Assembly (NCBI GenBank): GCA_002705445.1
Contig: PAGR01000009.1
Span: 14,926-48,419, forward strand
DNA length: 33,494 nt
Reading direction: 5' to 3'
DNA from: Gammaproteobacteria bacterium
GTDB lineage: Bacteria > Pseudomonadota > Gammaproteobacteria > Poriferisulfidales > GCA-002705445
Below, in pieces: positions 16,249 through 25,524 of this stretch. Under the pieces are notes generated by a model. The model did no database searches and had not been told where the DNA came from. It saw only the letters and a program-made list of their open reading frames with translations. Every line of letters begins with the position of its first letter. Within the stretch, counting starts at the first letter, position 1. The translations under genes and the position numbers were made by a program.

Positions 16249-17160
16249 TTATTTAAAAGACGAGTCTAAAATTTTTAACACTAATTCACTAAAATCTATA
16301 CCAAACTCTTTTGCAGCCATTGGTAGAAGGCTGTGCTTTGTCATTCCTGGTACTGTATTTATTTCAATTATCCATGGGTTATATTTTCTGTCTAATATTA
16401 TATCGACTCTTCCCCATCCTCTGCACTCTAGAGTTTTAAAACAGTTAATTGATATCTCTTTTATTTCTTTTTCTTTTTCTATGTCCAGGCCTGAAGGGCA
16501 AATATATTGCATTTCAGATGATTTATATTTTGCATCATAGTCATAGAATTTTCCTGGTGGCTTTAGTTTGATAGAGGGTAAAGCCAAATCATTAATAATA
16601 CCTACCGTATATTCCTCTCCATCTATATATTGCTCAACAATGAAATCTTCACTAATTTTTCGATTTTCCTCAACGGCATCATAAAATTCATATTTATTAT
16701 CAACTATAAAAACTCCAATACTTGATCCTTCTGAGGATGGTTTTACAACAAAAGGGTATGAAAAGTTTTTCTCTATAAATTTTATTTCTGAGTTATTTTC
16801 AATTTTTAAATATTTAGGTGTTTGAAATTTATTTTCTAAAAGCTTTAATTTTGTCTTTCTTTTATTCATGCATATTTCTGAAGAGCTGCTGCTACTTCCT
16901 GTATATGGAATTGAAAATCTATCTAAATAAGATTGAATTTCTCCATCTTCTCCGCCTTCGCCATGCAAAGCAATGAATACTCTATCAGGAGAAATCTCTT
17001 TTATTAATTCTATATTTTTTTTATCTAATATTAGTTCATGAGCATCAACACCTGAAGAAATCAAGGAATCTAATACGCTCTTACCAGAGATCAAAGATAT
17101 TTCTCTTTCATTTGACCATCCGCCCATTAAAACTAGGACTTTTCCATACTTTCTTACCAT
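16249..17160 (-). CDS. ddl: D-alanine--D-alanine ligase
   Basis: Ddl is an ATP-grasp enzyme that joins two D-Ala for the peptidoglycan stem. It is 303 aa. N-terminal VLMGGWSNEREISLISG carries the first substrate Glu. ALHGEGGEDGEIQSYL and IPYTGSSSSSSEICMNK are the classic Ddl signatures, followed by PFVVKPSSEGSSIGV in the ATP site, a YDYDAKY loop with the Tyr typical of D-Ala-D-Ala ligases, and the metal-binding WIIEINTVPGMT. The start overlaps the stop of murB by one base (TAATG). Confidence 0.96.
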   Translation of the reverse strand: MVRKYGKVLVLMGGWSNEREISLISGKSVLDSLISSGVDAHELILDKKNIELIKEISPDRVFIALHGEGGEDGEIQSYLDRFSIPYTGSSSSSSEICMNKRKTKLKLLENKFQTPKYLKIENNSEIKFIEKNFSYPFVVKPSSEGSSIGVFIVDNKYEFYDAVEENRKISEDFIVEQYIDGEEYTVGIINDLALPSIKLKPPGKFYDYDAKYKSSEMQYICPSGLDIEKEKEIKEISINCFKTLECRGWGRVDIILDRKYNPWIIEINTVPGMTKHSLLPMAAKEFGIDFSELVLKILDSSFK

Positions 17161-18056
17161 TATTTTATACCAATAAATTTAACTTCAGTCTCAAGTAATA
17201 TTTTTTTCTCTTCAAGTACTTTATGTTTTATAAAACTTATTAGTTCTTCTACATCACCAGATTTGGCTGATTTTTCAGTAATAATAAAATTTGCATGTTT
17301 TTTAGAAACATAAGCACCACCTATACGATATCCTTTTAAGCCTAATGAATCCAAAATTTTTCCAGCACTATCATTATCTGGATTTTTGAAAACAGACCCG
17401 CAGCTAGGTAAGCCTGTTGGCTGGCTAATTCTTCTATTCTTAAGAAGCTCTTTTATTTTATCTGATGAATCATTTAATCTATTTTTCTTTAAATTAAACG
17501 AAGCACTAACAAAAAAGTTTCCATCATCTAGATCTACATTTCTATAGTCAATATTAAATTCTTCCTTTCTTTTATTTTTCAAATTACCAGATCTATTTAT
17601 TAAAACTACACTATCAACGCTTTTCCAAATATTTTCTCCATAACAGCCTGCATTCATTCTTAAAGCACCACCTAATGTTCCAGGAATTCCACACAAAAAC
17701 TCTAAACCAGAAAAGCTTTGATTTGCACTAATTTGGGCAATTTTCATACATGATAATCCAGCTTCAAATGTAAAAATTCCATCATTACCTCTATAAAAAT
17801 TATTTAGGGAGTTTTTAAGGCATACAACGAATCCTTTTATACCACTATCCCTAATAAGAACATTGCTTCCATTACCTAAAAATGTTACATGTTGATTTTT
17901 CACTAATTTCAGGAAGATTATAAGATCATCTAAATCATATGGTTCATAAAAGTATTCTGCATTACCACCTACTTTCCAAGTATTGTATTTTTTTAAGGAT
18001 ATATTTTTTCTTAATCTGCCTTTCAAGTTTTTTTCTATGGCATCAATTTTTTTCAT
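17160..18056 (-). CDS. murB: UDP-N-acetylenolpyruvoylglucosamine reductase MurB
   Basis: MurB is the FAD enzyme that reduces UDP-GlcNAc-enolpyruvate to UDP-MurNAc. At 298 aa it is the shorter form (type II-like) and not the roughly 340-aa E. coli type. The FAD-binding part shows YNTWKVGGNAEYFYEP, GNGSNVLIRD and GIPGTLGGALRMNAGCYG. Catalytic residues are Ser221 in SCGSVFKNP, which protonates the intermediate, the YR pair at 171-172, and Glu291 in the C-terminal TEVKFIG. A murB inside the dcw operon between murC and ddl is usual for lineages with this type. Confidence 0.95.
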   Translation of the reverse strand: MKKIDAIEKNLKGRLRKNISLKKYNTWKVGGNAEYFYEPYDLDDLIIFLKLVKNQHVTFLGNGSNVLIRDSGIKGFVVCLKNSLNNFYRGNDGIFTFEAGLSCMKIAQISANQSFSGLEFLCGIPGTLGGALRMNAGCYGENIWKSVDSVVLINRSGNLKNKRKEEFNIDYRNVDLDDGNFFVSASFNLKKNRLNDSSDKIKELLKNRRISQPTGLPSCGSVFKNPDNDSAGKILDSLGLKGYRIGGAYVSKKHANFIITEKSAKSGDVEELISFIKHKVLEEKKILLETEVKFIGIK

Positions 18057-18057
18057 T

Positions 18058-19458
18058 TTATTTTATAGATTCTTTAAAGTAGTTATTAAATTTTGATATA
18101 TCACCTGCACCCATAGTTAATAAAATATCGTTATTTTTTATTGTTTGACTTATAAAATTTTTAAGCTTTTTATGATTGTTAATCAAAACAACATTAACTC
18201 CATATTTTCTTATCTCTTCAACCAGCGCACTTGAACTTATATTTTCAATCTCGCGTTCATTTGCAGCATAAATTTCCATTAAAATTAAATCTTGAACATT
18301 TTTTAAAGTATCTACAAACTGACTAAAATACTCTGCTGTTCTTGAATATCTGTGCGGCTGAAACACCATTACAACTCTTTGTTCTTTCCAAACATTATTT
18401 ATAGTCTCAAGAACTTCTTTAATTTCAGTCGGGTGGTGCCCATAATCATCAACCCAAGTAAACTTCTTATTATTTACTTCAAATTCTCCATGTATTTCAA
18501 ATCTCCTGCTTATACCAGGAAAACTTTCGATTGCTTTTTGGATAGTTTTAATGGGAATACCTAGCTCTCTCGCTAAAGATAATGCTGCTAAAGAGTTCAT
18601 AGCATTATATCGCCCCGGCATATTAGATTTTATTTCATATTCCGTATCATTTTCAGTATATATGAACGTCGAAGGAATTGAATTAATATTTAAAGTTTTA
18701 CCATTATAATCTGCCAATATATCAAGTCCGTAAGTTTTAAAAGGTCTAGAAATTTTATTAATTATAGATTTTGTATTTATATCATTAAGATTTAAAAGAC
18801 ATAAACCGTAAAATGGTAAATTACTTATAAATTTTAAAAAATTCTTCTTTAAAACATCAAAACTATTTTTATGATTTTCTAAATGATCTTTATCTATATT
18901 TGTTATTATTGACATTAAAGGTTGTAAATGTAAAAAAGAAGCATCGCTCTCATCAGCCTCTGCAATTAAATAATCGCTGGAGCCTAATTTAGAGTTTCCT
19001 GCATTATTTATTTTTCCTCCAATAATATAAGTTGGATCATATTTTGCTTCATTTAAAATAAAAGATAAAATTGAAGTTGTTGTAGTTTTTCCATGTGTGC
19101 CTGCAACAGCAATTCCATAACTAAATCTCATTAACTCAGCTAACATTTCTGCTCTTTTTATTATAGGAATATTTAATTTTTTAGCATAAGTAAATTCTAC
19201 ATTATCTTGCTGAACTGCACTTGAAATAACTATTACATCTTTTGATAAGATATTATCTTTATTATGGCCTATTGAAATATCTATACCTTTTTTAATAAGC
19301 TGCTCGGTATTTTTGGAAGAATTTAGGTCTGAACCTGTAACTTCATAACCTAGATCATTGAGTATTGAAGCAATACCTGACATCCCGCTTCCGCCTATAC
19401 CAATAAAGTGAACTTTTTTAACCCTTTTCATTATTTTACTTTTTATGACATTTTGCAT
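18058..19458 (-). CDS. murC: UDP-N-acetylmuramate--L-alanine ligase
   Basis: MurC adds L-Ala to UDP-MurNAc. It is 466 aa. The N-terminal Rossmann motif is HFIGIGGSGMSGIA (17-30), the ATP-binding loop is GTHGKTTTT (120-128), and the central motif NIDKDHLENH and the C-terminal GAGDI are also present. Met10 (19431) is an alternative start. Neither start has a convincing Shine-Dalgarno sequence, and the family usually begins close to the MKRVKKVHFIG that Met10 would give. It lies 5 bp after murG and 1 bp before murB. Confidence 0.96.
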   Translation of the reverse strand: MQNVIKSKIMKRVKKVHFIGIGGSGMSGIASILNDLGYEVTGSDLNSSKNTEQLIKKGIDISIGHNKDNILSKDVIVISSAVQQDNVEFTYAKKLNIPIIKRAEMLAELMRFSYGIAVAGTHGKTTTTSILSFILNEAKYDPTYIIGGKINNAGNSKLGSSDYLIAEADESDASFLHLQPLMSIITNIDKDHLENHKNSFDVLKKNFLKFISNLPFYGLCLLNLNDINTKSIINKISRPFKTYGLDILADYNGKTLNINSIPSTFIYTENDTEYEIKSNMPGRYNAMNSLAALSLARELGIPIKTIQKAIESFPGISRRFEIHGEFEVNNKKFTWVDDYGHHPTEIKEVLETINNVWKEQRVVMVFQPHRYSRTAEYFSQFVDTLKNVQDLILMEIYAANEREIENISSSALVEEIRKYGVNVVLINNHKKLKNFISQTIKNNDILLTMGAGDISKFNNYFKESIK

Positions 19459-19463
19459 ATTTT

Positions 19464-20537
19464 TTAATTGATTTCGTCTAAAATTAAATTACAAATACTC
19501 TTTGTAATATTTTTTTTATTTAAACTAAAAATATTTTCTGAAAGAGTTTTTCTAATTTTGGAATTTTCTATCAATGATTTTAATATTTTAGCTAAATAAG
19601 TCTCCGTGAAATTTTCCTGATCAATCACTATAGCAGCTTCTTTGCTTTCTAAATATCTGCTATTCTTCATTTGATGATCGTCTGTAGCATATGGATAAGG
19701 TACTATAATAGCTGGAACTCCAAACACCATGAGTTCTGAAATTGTGATGGCCCCTCCCCTACATATAATAATATCGCACCACTCGTAGGCTTCTTTCATT
19801 GAATTTACATATTCCTTAACTTCAAATTGCACATCAGTATTATTATATTGATCTTTAGCAATTGTACTGGTTTTACCAGCTTGGTGAATTACATTAAGTT
19901 CAAGATCTAAGGTTTTATTTAATAAATAAATTGCTCGGGGGATAATCTCGTTAAAGACTTTTGCCCCTAAGCTACCACCAACTACTAATAAATTAATTTC
20001 TCTTTTTTCATGGAATTTTTTCTTAGTAATAATTTTTTCATATCTTGTTGGATTTCCAATATATTTATATTTTTTATTATTTATTTTTAAAGGCATTCCT
20101 AAAATTATTTTTTTAGATAAAATTTTAAGGATATTATTAGCTAAGCCGAATATTATATTTTGCTCATGGATAAAAATTGGTTTCCTAAGAATATAAGATG
20201 CAATACAACATGGGACACTAATATATCCACCCATTGAAAGCACTAAATTTGGATTGTATTTTTTTATTATAATAAATGCTTGTATTATTGCTTTAATAAG
20301 TCTAAAAGGTAGTTTTATTATAGGAATAATACCTTTTCCTCTTATTCCAGAAAAATCTATATGTTTAATATCTATATTAGTATCTGAAAGAATTTTATTC
20401 TCCATACCCTTTACAGTTCCGATCCACAAAATCTTTATATTATTTTTAATTAATTCTTTTGCTATAGAGATTCCGGGATATATATGTCCGCCTGTTCCTG
20501 CAGCAAAAATAATTATTTTTTTTTCTTTTGTTTCCAA
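19464..20537 (-). CDS. murG: UDP-GlcNAc transferase MurG
   Basis: MurG is a peripheral inner-membrane GT-B glycosyltransferase that adds GlcNAc to lipid I to make lipid II. It is 357 aa. The first G loop is GTGGHIYPG (14-22), the second LSMGGYISVP, and the third is LLVVGGSLGAKVFNE. The UDP-GlcNAc-binding signature is ICRGGAITISELMVFGVPAIIVPYP, and DDHQMKNSRYL follows. It starts 4 bp after ftsW, which fits coupled expression of lipid II synthesis and polymerisation. Confidence 0.96.
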   Translation of the reverse strand: METKEKKIIIFAAGTGGHIYPGISIAKELIKNNIKILWIGTVKGMENKILSDTNIDIKHIDFSGIRGKGIIPIIKLPFRLIKAIIQAFIIIKKYNPNLVLSMGGYISVPCCIASYILRKPIFIHEQNIIFGLANNILKILSKKIILGMPLKINNKKYKYIGNPTRYEKIITKKKFHEKREINLLVVGGSLGAKVFNEIIPRAIYLLNKTLDLELNVIHQAGKTSTIAKDQYNNTDVQFEVKEYVNSMKEAYEWCDIIICRGGAITISELMVFGVPAIIVPYPYATDDHQMKNSRYLESKEAAIVIDQENFTETYLAKILKSLIENSKIRKTLSENIFSLNKKNITKSICNLILDEIN

Positions 20538-20541
20538 AATA

Positions 20542-21696
20542 TTACCTTAGTGAGCTATTTAAACTTTTTTTATAAACATCTCTATATATTCTTAATATTA
20601 TAGTTATAGATAGTATAGAAACTAAATAATTACTTCCACCATAACTAAAAAATGGAAGAACAAGGCCTTTTGTTGGCACAATTCCAAGATTTACTGACAT
20701 ATTTAAAAATGCTTGTGTACTAATGAATATTCCAATTGCATAAGATAAGTATCCTTGGAAAACCATGCCAACTCTAAAAGATTTATCTCCGATAAAAATA
20801 CACTTTTTTAAAAATAAGTAGAATAAAGTTGTTATAAAAACAACCCCAAATATACCTAATTCTTCAGCAAGAATGGCAAATATAAAATCGGTATGCGGAT
20901 GTGATAAGTATGAGAGCTTAGTTGAGCTTGCCCCTAGACCTTTTCCGAATAACCCTCCGCTTCCAATAGCCATCAATGACCAACAAAGATGATATCCGTC
21001 AGACATATATCTTAAGCAAGGTTCAAAAAAATCTAATCTTGATAATCTCTCAGGACTTACCAAGATTAGTGCAATTGCTCCAAACATTCCACAAAATAAC
21101 ATACCTAATAAATGTAGAATTCTCGCCTTTGCTATGAATAACATTATGAAAGTAATTAAAAATAAAATAGCTGTAGATCCAAAATCAGGTTGTAATAATA
21201 ATACTAAAGCAGATAAAGAAAATATAATTACAGGAATTAGAAAAACTCTTATCTTGAAAAGAACCTTCTTGTTAGTATCGAGATATGCGCATAGCCATAC
21301 TATATAAAATAACTTGAAAAATTCGGACGGCTGAACATTTAAAAAACCATAACTTAACCATCTAGTACTATTATTTACCGTTTTTCCAATCCCGGGAATT
21401 ATTACTAATATCAAAAAAAATAGAAAAAATAAAAAAAATATCTTATTATGTTTTCGTAAATTTTCTGAACTTAAATATAGAAAAAAATAACATATAAGTA
21501 TACCTAAAACTAAATGACCTATTTGTCTTAAAGTGAAATAAAATGGATGATTATAATTTTTAGATGCAAAATCTATTGAAGCTGAAGTGAGAATTAATAA
21601 TCCAAATAAAATTATAGTAATTATTAGAAAAAAAAAGTTCAAATCAAAAAAAGGTTTTATTACATTACTAAGATTATTTTTACTATTTTTTTTCAT
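20542..21696 (-). CDS. ftsW: septal peptidoglycan glycosyltransferase FtsW
   Basis: FtsW is the SEDS-family polymerase that extends glycan strands at the septum together with FtsI. It is 384 aa with about ten hydrophobic segments. Recognisable motifs are NNSTRWLSYGFLNVQPSEF (108-126), QPDFGST (169-175), PHTDFIFAILAEELG (267-281, with the essential Asp270 in the periplasmic loop) and GLVLPFFSYGGSN (344-356). The order murD-ftsW-murG supports FtsW over RodA. Spacer to murD is 15 bp. Confidence 0.96.
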   Translation of the reverse strand: MKKNSKNNLSNVIKPFFDLNFFFLIITIILFGLLILTSASIDFASKNYNHPFYFTLRQIGHLVLGILICYFFLYLSSENLRKHNKIFFLFFLFFLILVIIPGIGKTVNNSTRWLSYGFLNVQPSEFFKLFYIVWLCAYLDTNKKVLFKIRVFLIPVIIFSLSALVLLLQPDFGSTAILFLITFIMLFIAKARILHLLGMLFCGMFGAIALILVSPERLSRLDFFEPCLRYMSDGYHLCWSLMAIGSGGLFGKGLGASSTKLSYLSHPHTDFIFAILAEELGIFGVVFITTLFYLFLKKCIFIGDKSFRVGMVFQGYLSYAIGIFISTQAFLNMSVNLGIVPTKGLVLPFFSYGGSNYLVSILSITIILRIYRDVYKKSLNSSLR

Positions 21697-21711
21697 AAAA
21701 TATAATTTTCT

Positions 21712-23052
21712 CTATTCAAGAACACATTTTTTAAAATATAAACCTCTTTCTTCGTAAGATTCAAACATATCATAGCTTGAACATGCTGGAGAAAGTAAAA
21801 TATAAACAAGACATTTATGATCTTTAATTAACTTTTGTGCGAAATATTTTGCTTTATTGACAGCATCTTCTATATTAATAACTTTACTGACTTTATCTTT
21901 TTCTTTAATGATTTCTTCCAAAGTATCCCTTGATTCTCCGTATATAATTATTTGACGTACTTTATTCGTTATTACATTATTTAATTTGTCATAATTATCT
22001 TTTTTTAATTTCCCACCTAATATTAAAATTATATTTTCTTCTAGTGAATTTATAGCTGAAATAGTTGAATCAATATTAGTAGCTTTTGAATCATTAATCC
22101 ATCGCACTTTTCCGCTGTTGTAGAAATTTTCCATCCTATGTTCTAAAGGTAAAAAAGACTTTATTTGATTTACTATATCCTTGACGTCAAATTTTAAAGA
22201 ACACAGAATACATAAACATGTACATGCGTTAATTAAATTATGCTTTCCAATTAGTTGAATTTGGTCTTCACATAGTAGTTCTTTATCACCATGAAAAATA
22301 TATTTTTTCCCTTTTTTAATTGATATTCCAAATTCATTATTATTTTTCGGTTTATTTCCTCCGAAAGTATACTTATACTTGTAATTTTCTTTTAAAATAT
22401 TCATATCATCTCTATTTATAATGATATTTTTAGTATTATTAAAAATCTTATGCTTAATTTTAATATAATTATTAAATGTATCATGTCTATCAAGATGATC
22501 TGGGGTTATATTTGTGATTGTTGCAGCAATACAATTTATTTTTCTTGTCATTTCTAATTGAAAACTTGAAAGTTCTAAAATATTATATTCGCAATCTTGG
22601 TCTAATAATTCTAAAGCCGGCAAACCAATATTACCACCTGCCTTAACCTTTTTACCTAGTCCAGCTATTATATGTTCTAACATTGATGTTACTGTAGTTT
22701 TACCATTTGAACCTGTTACACATATTGTTTTACAGGAATTCTCTTTATTATATATATCTATGTCAGTTTCAATATTTTTATTTTTTTTTATTATCTCATT
22801 TATAAAGTCTTTTTTTAACTTTAATCCTGGACTGATAATAAAATTTTCATAATTTGCGACAATATTTTTATTAAAATTTCCTAAAAATATATTTTTTTTA
22901 TTTATATATTTCTTTATTTCTTTTGATATAAAAAGATCTTTTCTAGTATCATACACATCAAAGTTTTTACTATTAATTTTTAAATACTTTGCTACAGATA
23001 ATCCTGTTTTCCCAAGACCAATTATTGCGATTCTAGAATTATTTTTTTTCAT
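21712..23052 (-). CDS. murD: UDP-N-acetylmuramoyl-L-alanine--D-glutamate ligase
   Basis: MurD adds D-Glu to UDP-MurNAc-L-Ala in the cytoplasm. It is 446 aa. N-terminal nucleotide fold IAIIGLGKTGLSVAKYL (8-24), ATP loop GSNGKTTVTSML (114-125), central NITPDHLDRHDTF (the DHLDRH motif typical of MurD), and C-terminal RWINDSKATNIDST and LLSPACSSYDMFESYEERG are all present. It is 12 bp downstream of mraY. Confidence 0.96.
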   Translation of the reverse strand: MKKNNSRIAIIGLGKTGLSVAKYLKINSKNFDVYDTRKDLFISKEIKKYINKKNIFLGNFNKNIVANYENFIISPGLKLKKDFINEIIKKNKNIETDIDIYNKENSCKTICVTGSNGKTTVTSMLEHIIAGLGKKVKAGGNIGLPALELLDQDCEYNILELSSFQLEMTRKINCIAATITNITPDHLDRHDTFNNYIKIKHKIFNNTKNIIINRDDMNILKENYKYKYTFGGNKPKNNNEFGISIKKGKKYIFHGDKELLCEDQIQLIGKHNLINACTCLCILCSLKFDVKDIVNQIKSFLPLEHRMENFYNSGKVRWINDSKATNIDSTISAINSLEENIILILGGKLKKDNYDKLNNVITNKVRQIIIYGESRDTLEEIIKEKDKVSKVINIEDAVNKAKYFAQKLIKDHKCLVYILLSPACSSYDMFESYEERGLYFKKCVLE

Positions 23053-23064
23053 TATAATTTATTT

Positions 23065-24144
23065 TTATCTTAGTTTTAAGGTTGCTAATCCTATTAAAAT
23101 AAGGATAAAACTAATAATCCAAAATCTTACAACAATTTTTGGCTCTGCCCACCCTTTTTGCTCGAAATGATGGTGGAAAGGTGCCATTAAGAAGACTCTT
23201 TTTTTTCTATATTTAAATGAAAGAACCTGAATAATTACAGATAGAGCTTCAATTACAAATATTCCTCCCATGATTATAAGAACAATTTCTTGTCTAACAA
23301 TTATTGCAATTAATCCTACAGCTGCTCCTAGGGATAATGCTCCAACATCTCCCATAAATACTTGTGCAGGGTAGGAATTAAACCATAAAAAACCTAAACC
23401 AGAACCTACCAGCGCTCCGATAAAAATTGTAATTTCAGCTGAATCTTTAATATAAGGTATCAATAGATATTCGGAAAAATTTATATTTCCACTTAAGTAT
23501 GCAAATATACCTAAAGCTCCACTTACTAAAACTACTGGCATAATTGCTAAACCATCCAGACCATCGGTCAAATTTACAGCATTACTTGTTGATATTATAA
23601 CTAACATTACAAAAGGAATGAAAAAAATGCCAAGATCTATAATTACATCTTTAAAAAAAGGAATAATTAATTGTCGTTCTTGAGTTGTTTCCATGAAAGC
23701 AAACATTGTGTAAGCAATTATTCCTGCAACAATAAGCTGAAGCATTATTTTATTTCTTGCGGGCATTCCGTTTTTACTTTTAGTTAATTTTTTATAATCG
23801 TCTAAAAATCCTATAAGAGCAAAGGATATAGTCGTAAAGATTAGGTATAAAATATATTTATTTTCAAGATTTGCCCAAAATATAGTTGATATCAATAATG
23901 ATGATAAAATTAATAATCCACCCATAGTTGGTGTGCCAGACTTACTCATGTGTGAACTTGGTCCATCTTTTCTAATAACTTCCGACATATTGTTTATATG
24001 AAATTGATTAATAATATAAGGACCAAGTATTAAAGATATCATTAAAGCGGTAATGATACTTAAAATTGCTCTTAATGTGATATATTCAAATACTTGGAAA
24101 TTTGAATTTATGCTACTCAAATACTCTAAAATATATAAAAACAC
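23065..24144 (-). CDS. mraY: phospho-N-acetylmuramoyl-pentapeptide-transferase MraY
   Basis: MraY is a polytopic inner-membrane enzyme that moves phospho-MurNAc-pentapeptide to undecaprenyl phosphate, giving lipid I. It is 359 aa with about ten membrane helices. Catalytic motifs are FLDDYKKL (Asp115, Asp116), [10 protein letters not shown] (191-200), [11 protein letters not shown] (Asp266) and the HHH loop at 324-326 in [12 protein letters not shown]. The start codon is GTG directly after the murF stop, with no intervening base; the family start [10 protein letters not shown] aligns well, so this start is likely right. Confidence 0.97.
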   Translation of the reverse strand: MFLYILEYLSSINSNFQVFEYITLRAILSIITALMISLILGPYIINQFHINNMSEVIRKDGPSSHMSKSGTPTMGGLLILSSLLISTIFWANLENKYILYLIFTTISFALIGFLDDYKKLTKSKNGMPARNKIMLQLIVAGIIAYTMFAFMETTQERQLIIPFFKDVIIDLGIFFIPFVMLVIISTSNAVNLTDGLDGLAIMPVVLVSGALGIFAYLSGNINFSEYLLIPYIKDSAEITIFIGALVGSGLGFLWFNSYPAQVFMGDVGALSLGAAVGLIAIIVRQEIVLIIMGGIFVIEALSVIIQVLSFKYRKKRVFLMAPFHHHFEQKGWAEPKIVVRFWIISFILILIGLATLKLR

Positions 24145-25524
24145 TTAAAATTTCCTCACTTTCAAAAAATCAACATATTCCTCTAATTTAGCTGATCTTG
24201 ATCCTTTTATAAGAATTCTTGTTGAAGATTTTATTGTATCATTTAAATATCTTTTCAAACTTTCAGTGTCATCAAAATGGTGACCATTATCCCCAAATGC
24301 TTTGGAGGCAAATTTACTATATTTTCCAATACTTAAAAATTCATTTATACCCATAGTCTTTGCATATTTGCCAATCTCTGAGTGGAAAAATTCTGTATCT
24401 CTTCCTAACTCTACCATATCACCCATTAAAACCAATTTTTTTTGATCAAGACTTGAAAGAAATTCAATTGCAACTTTAAATGAGTTAGGATTTGCATTAT
24501 AACAATCGTCAATTAAATGAATGTCTTTACTTAATTTATATAATTTCAGTCTCGATATAACTCCCTTAAATGACTCTAGTTTACTTATGATGTCTTTTAA
24601 TTTAAAACCTAAACATAATGCTATTGATGCTGCACATGCAGCATTTTGATAATTATGTTCACCATTAATAGATAGCTTAAATTTTATTTTAGAAAAAGAT
24701 TTTTTAAACTGATATAAATTTTTATTAATTCTCTGAATATAAAAAAATTCTGTCTTATAAAAAAAGTTTTTTAACTTTCTTTTAAATTTATAATAAAAGT
24801 CATTTTTATACCCAAAAAAAACTTTGTTACCTTTTTTAATGAATTTTCTATATTCTTTTTGATCATTTATTACAGAAAACCCATCTTTTTTTACATAATC
24901 AAATATACTATATTTCTCTTGTGCAGTATTATCTAGATTTTTAAATCCCTCTATATGGGCATAGCCAATGTTTGTAACAGCAGCAACATCAGGATTAATA
25001 ATATTTGCTAACGGTCTAATTTCTCCCAAATTATTCGCCCCAACTTCAACAATTACATAATCCTCATCTTGCTTCATGGAAAGAAGAGTTAAAGGAACAC
25101 CTATATGATTATTAAAATTGCCTTTTGTGTAACAAATTTTATGATCTGAAAGAATATGTGCAATCATTTCTTTCACTGTTGTCTTGCCATTAGAGCCTGT
25201 AATTGCAATAAATTTTGCTTTACTTCTACTTCTAACAAATCTACTCAAATCATGAAGAGCTTTTAAAGTATCATTTACAAGTATATATGGTTTTTTATCT
25301 AAATTTTTATCTATAATTTCTTTTGATATTACTAAACATGAGGCTTTATCAGCACAATCAGATATAAAGTTATGACCGTCATATTTTTTTCCAATTATGC
25401 AGATAAATACATCGTCTTTTTTTATTGTTCTAGAATCAATCGAAAAGTTTGAAACTGTGATGTCATTTCCATATAATTCACCGTTAATTGATTTTGCAAT
25501 GTCAGATAACTTATATTTATTCAT
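24145..25524 (-). CDS. murF: UDP-MurNAc-tripeptide--D-Ala-D-Ala ligase
   Basis: MurF adds the D-Ala-D-Ala dipeptide made by Ddl to complete the UDP-MurNAc-pentapeptide. It is 459 aa. The N-terminal domain has VSNFSIDSRTIKKDDVF, the ATP loop is GSNGKTTVKEM (110-120), and the central part has TNIGYAHIEGF. The C-terminal IDDCYNANPNSFKVAI is the most diagnostic MurF signature. ATG overlaps the murE stop by 4 bp (ATGA), so the pair is translationally coupled. Confidence 0.96.
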   Translation of the reverse strand: MNKYKLSDIAKSINGELYGNDITVSNFSIDSRTIKKDDVFICIIGKKYDGHNFISDCADKASCLVISKEIIDKNLDKKPYILVNDTLKALHDLSRFVRSRSKAKFIAITGSNGKTTVKEMIAHILSDHKICYTKGNFNNHIGVPLTLLSMKQDEDYVIVEVGANNLGEIRPLANIINPDVAAVTNIGYAHIEGFKNLDNTAQEKYSIFDYVKKDGFSVINDQKEYRKFIKKGNKVFFGYKNDFYYKFKRKLKNFFYKTEFFYIQRINKNLYQFKKSFSKIKFKLSINGEHNYQNAACAASIALCLGFKLKDIISKLESFKGVISRLKLYKLSKDIHLIDDCYNANPNSFKVAIEFLSSLDQKKLVLMGDMVELGRDTEFFHSEIGKYAKTMGINEFLSIGKYSKFASKAFGDNGHHFDDTESLKRYLNDTIKSSTRILIKGSRSAKLEEYVDFLKVRKF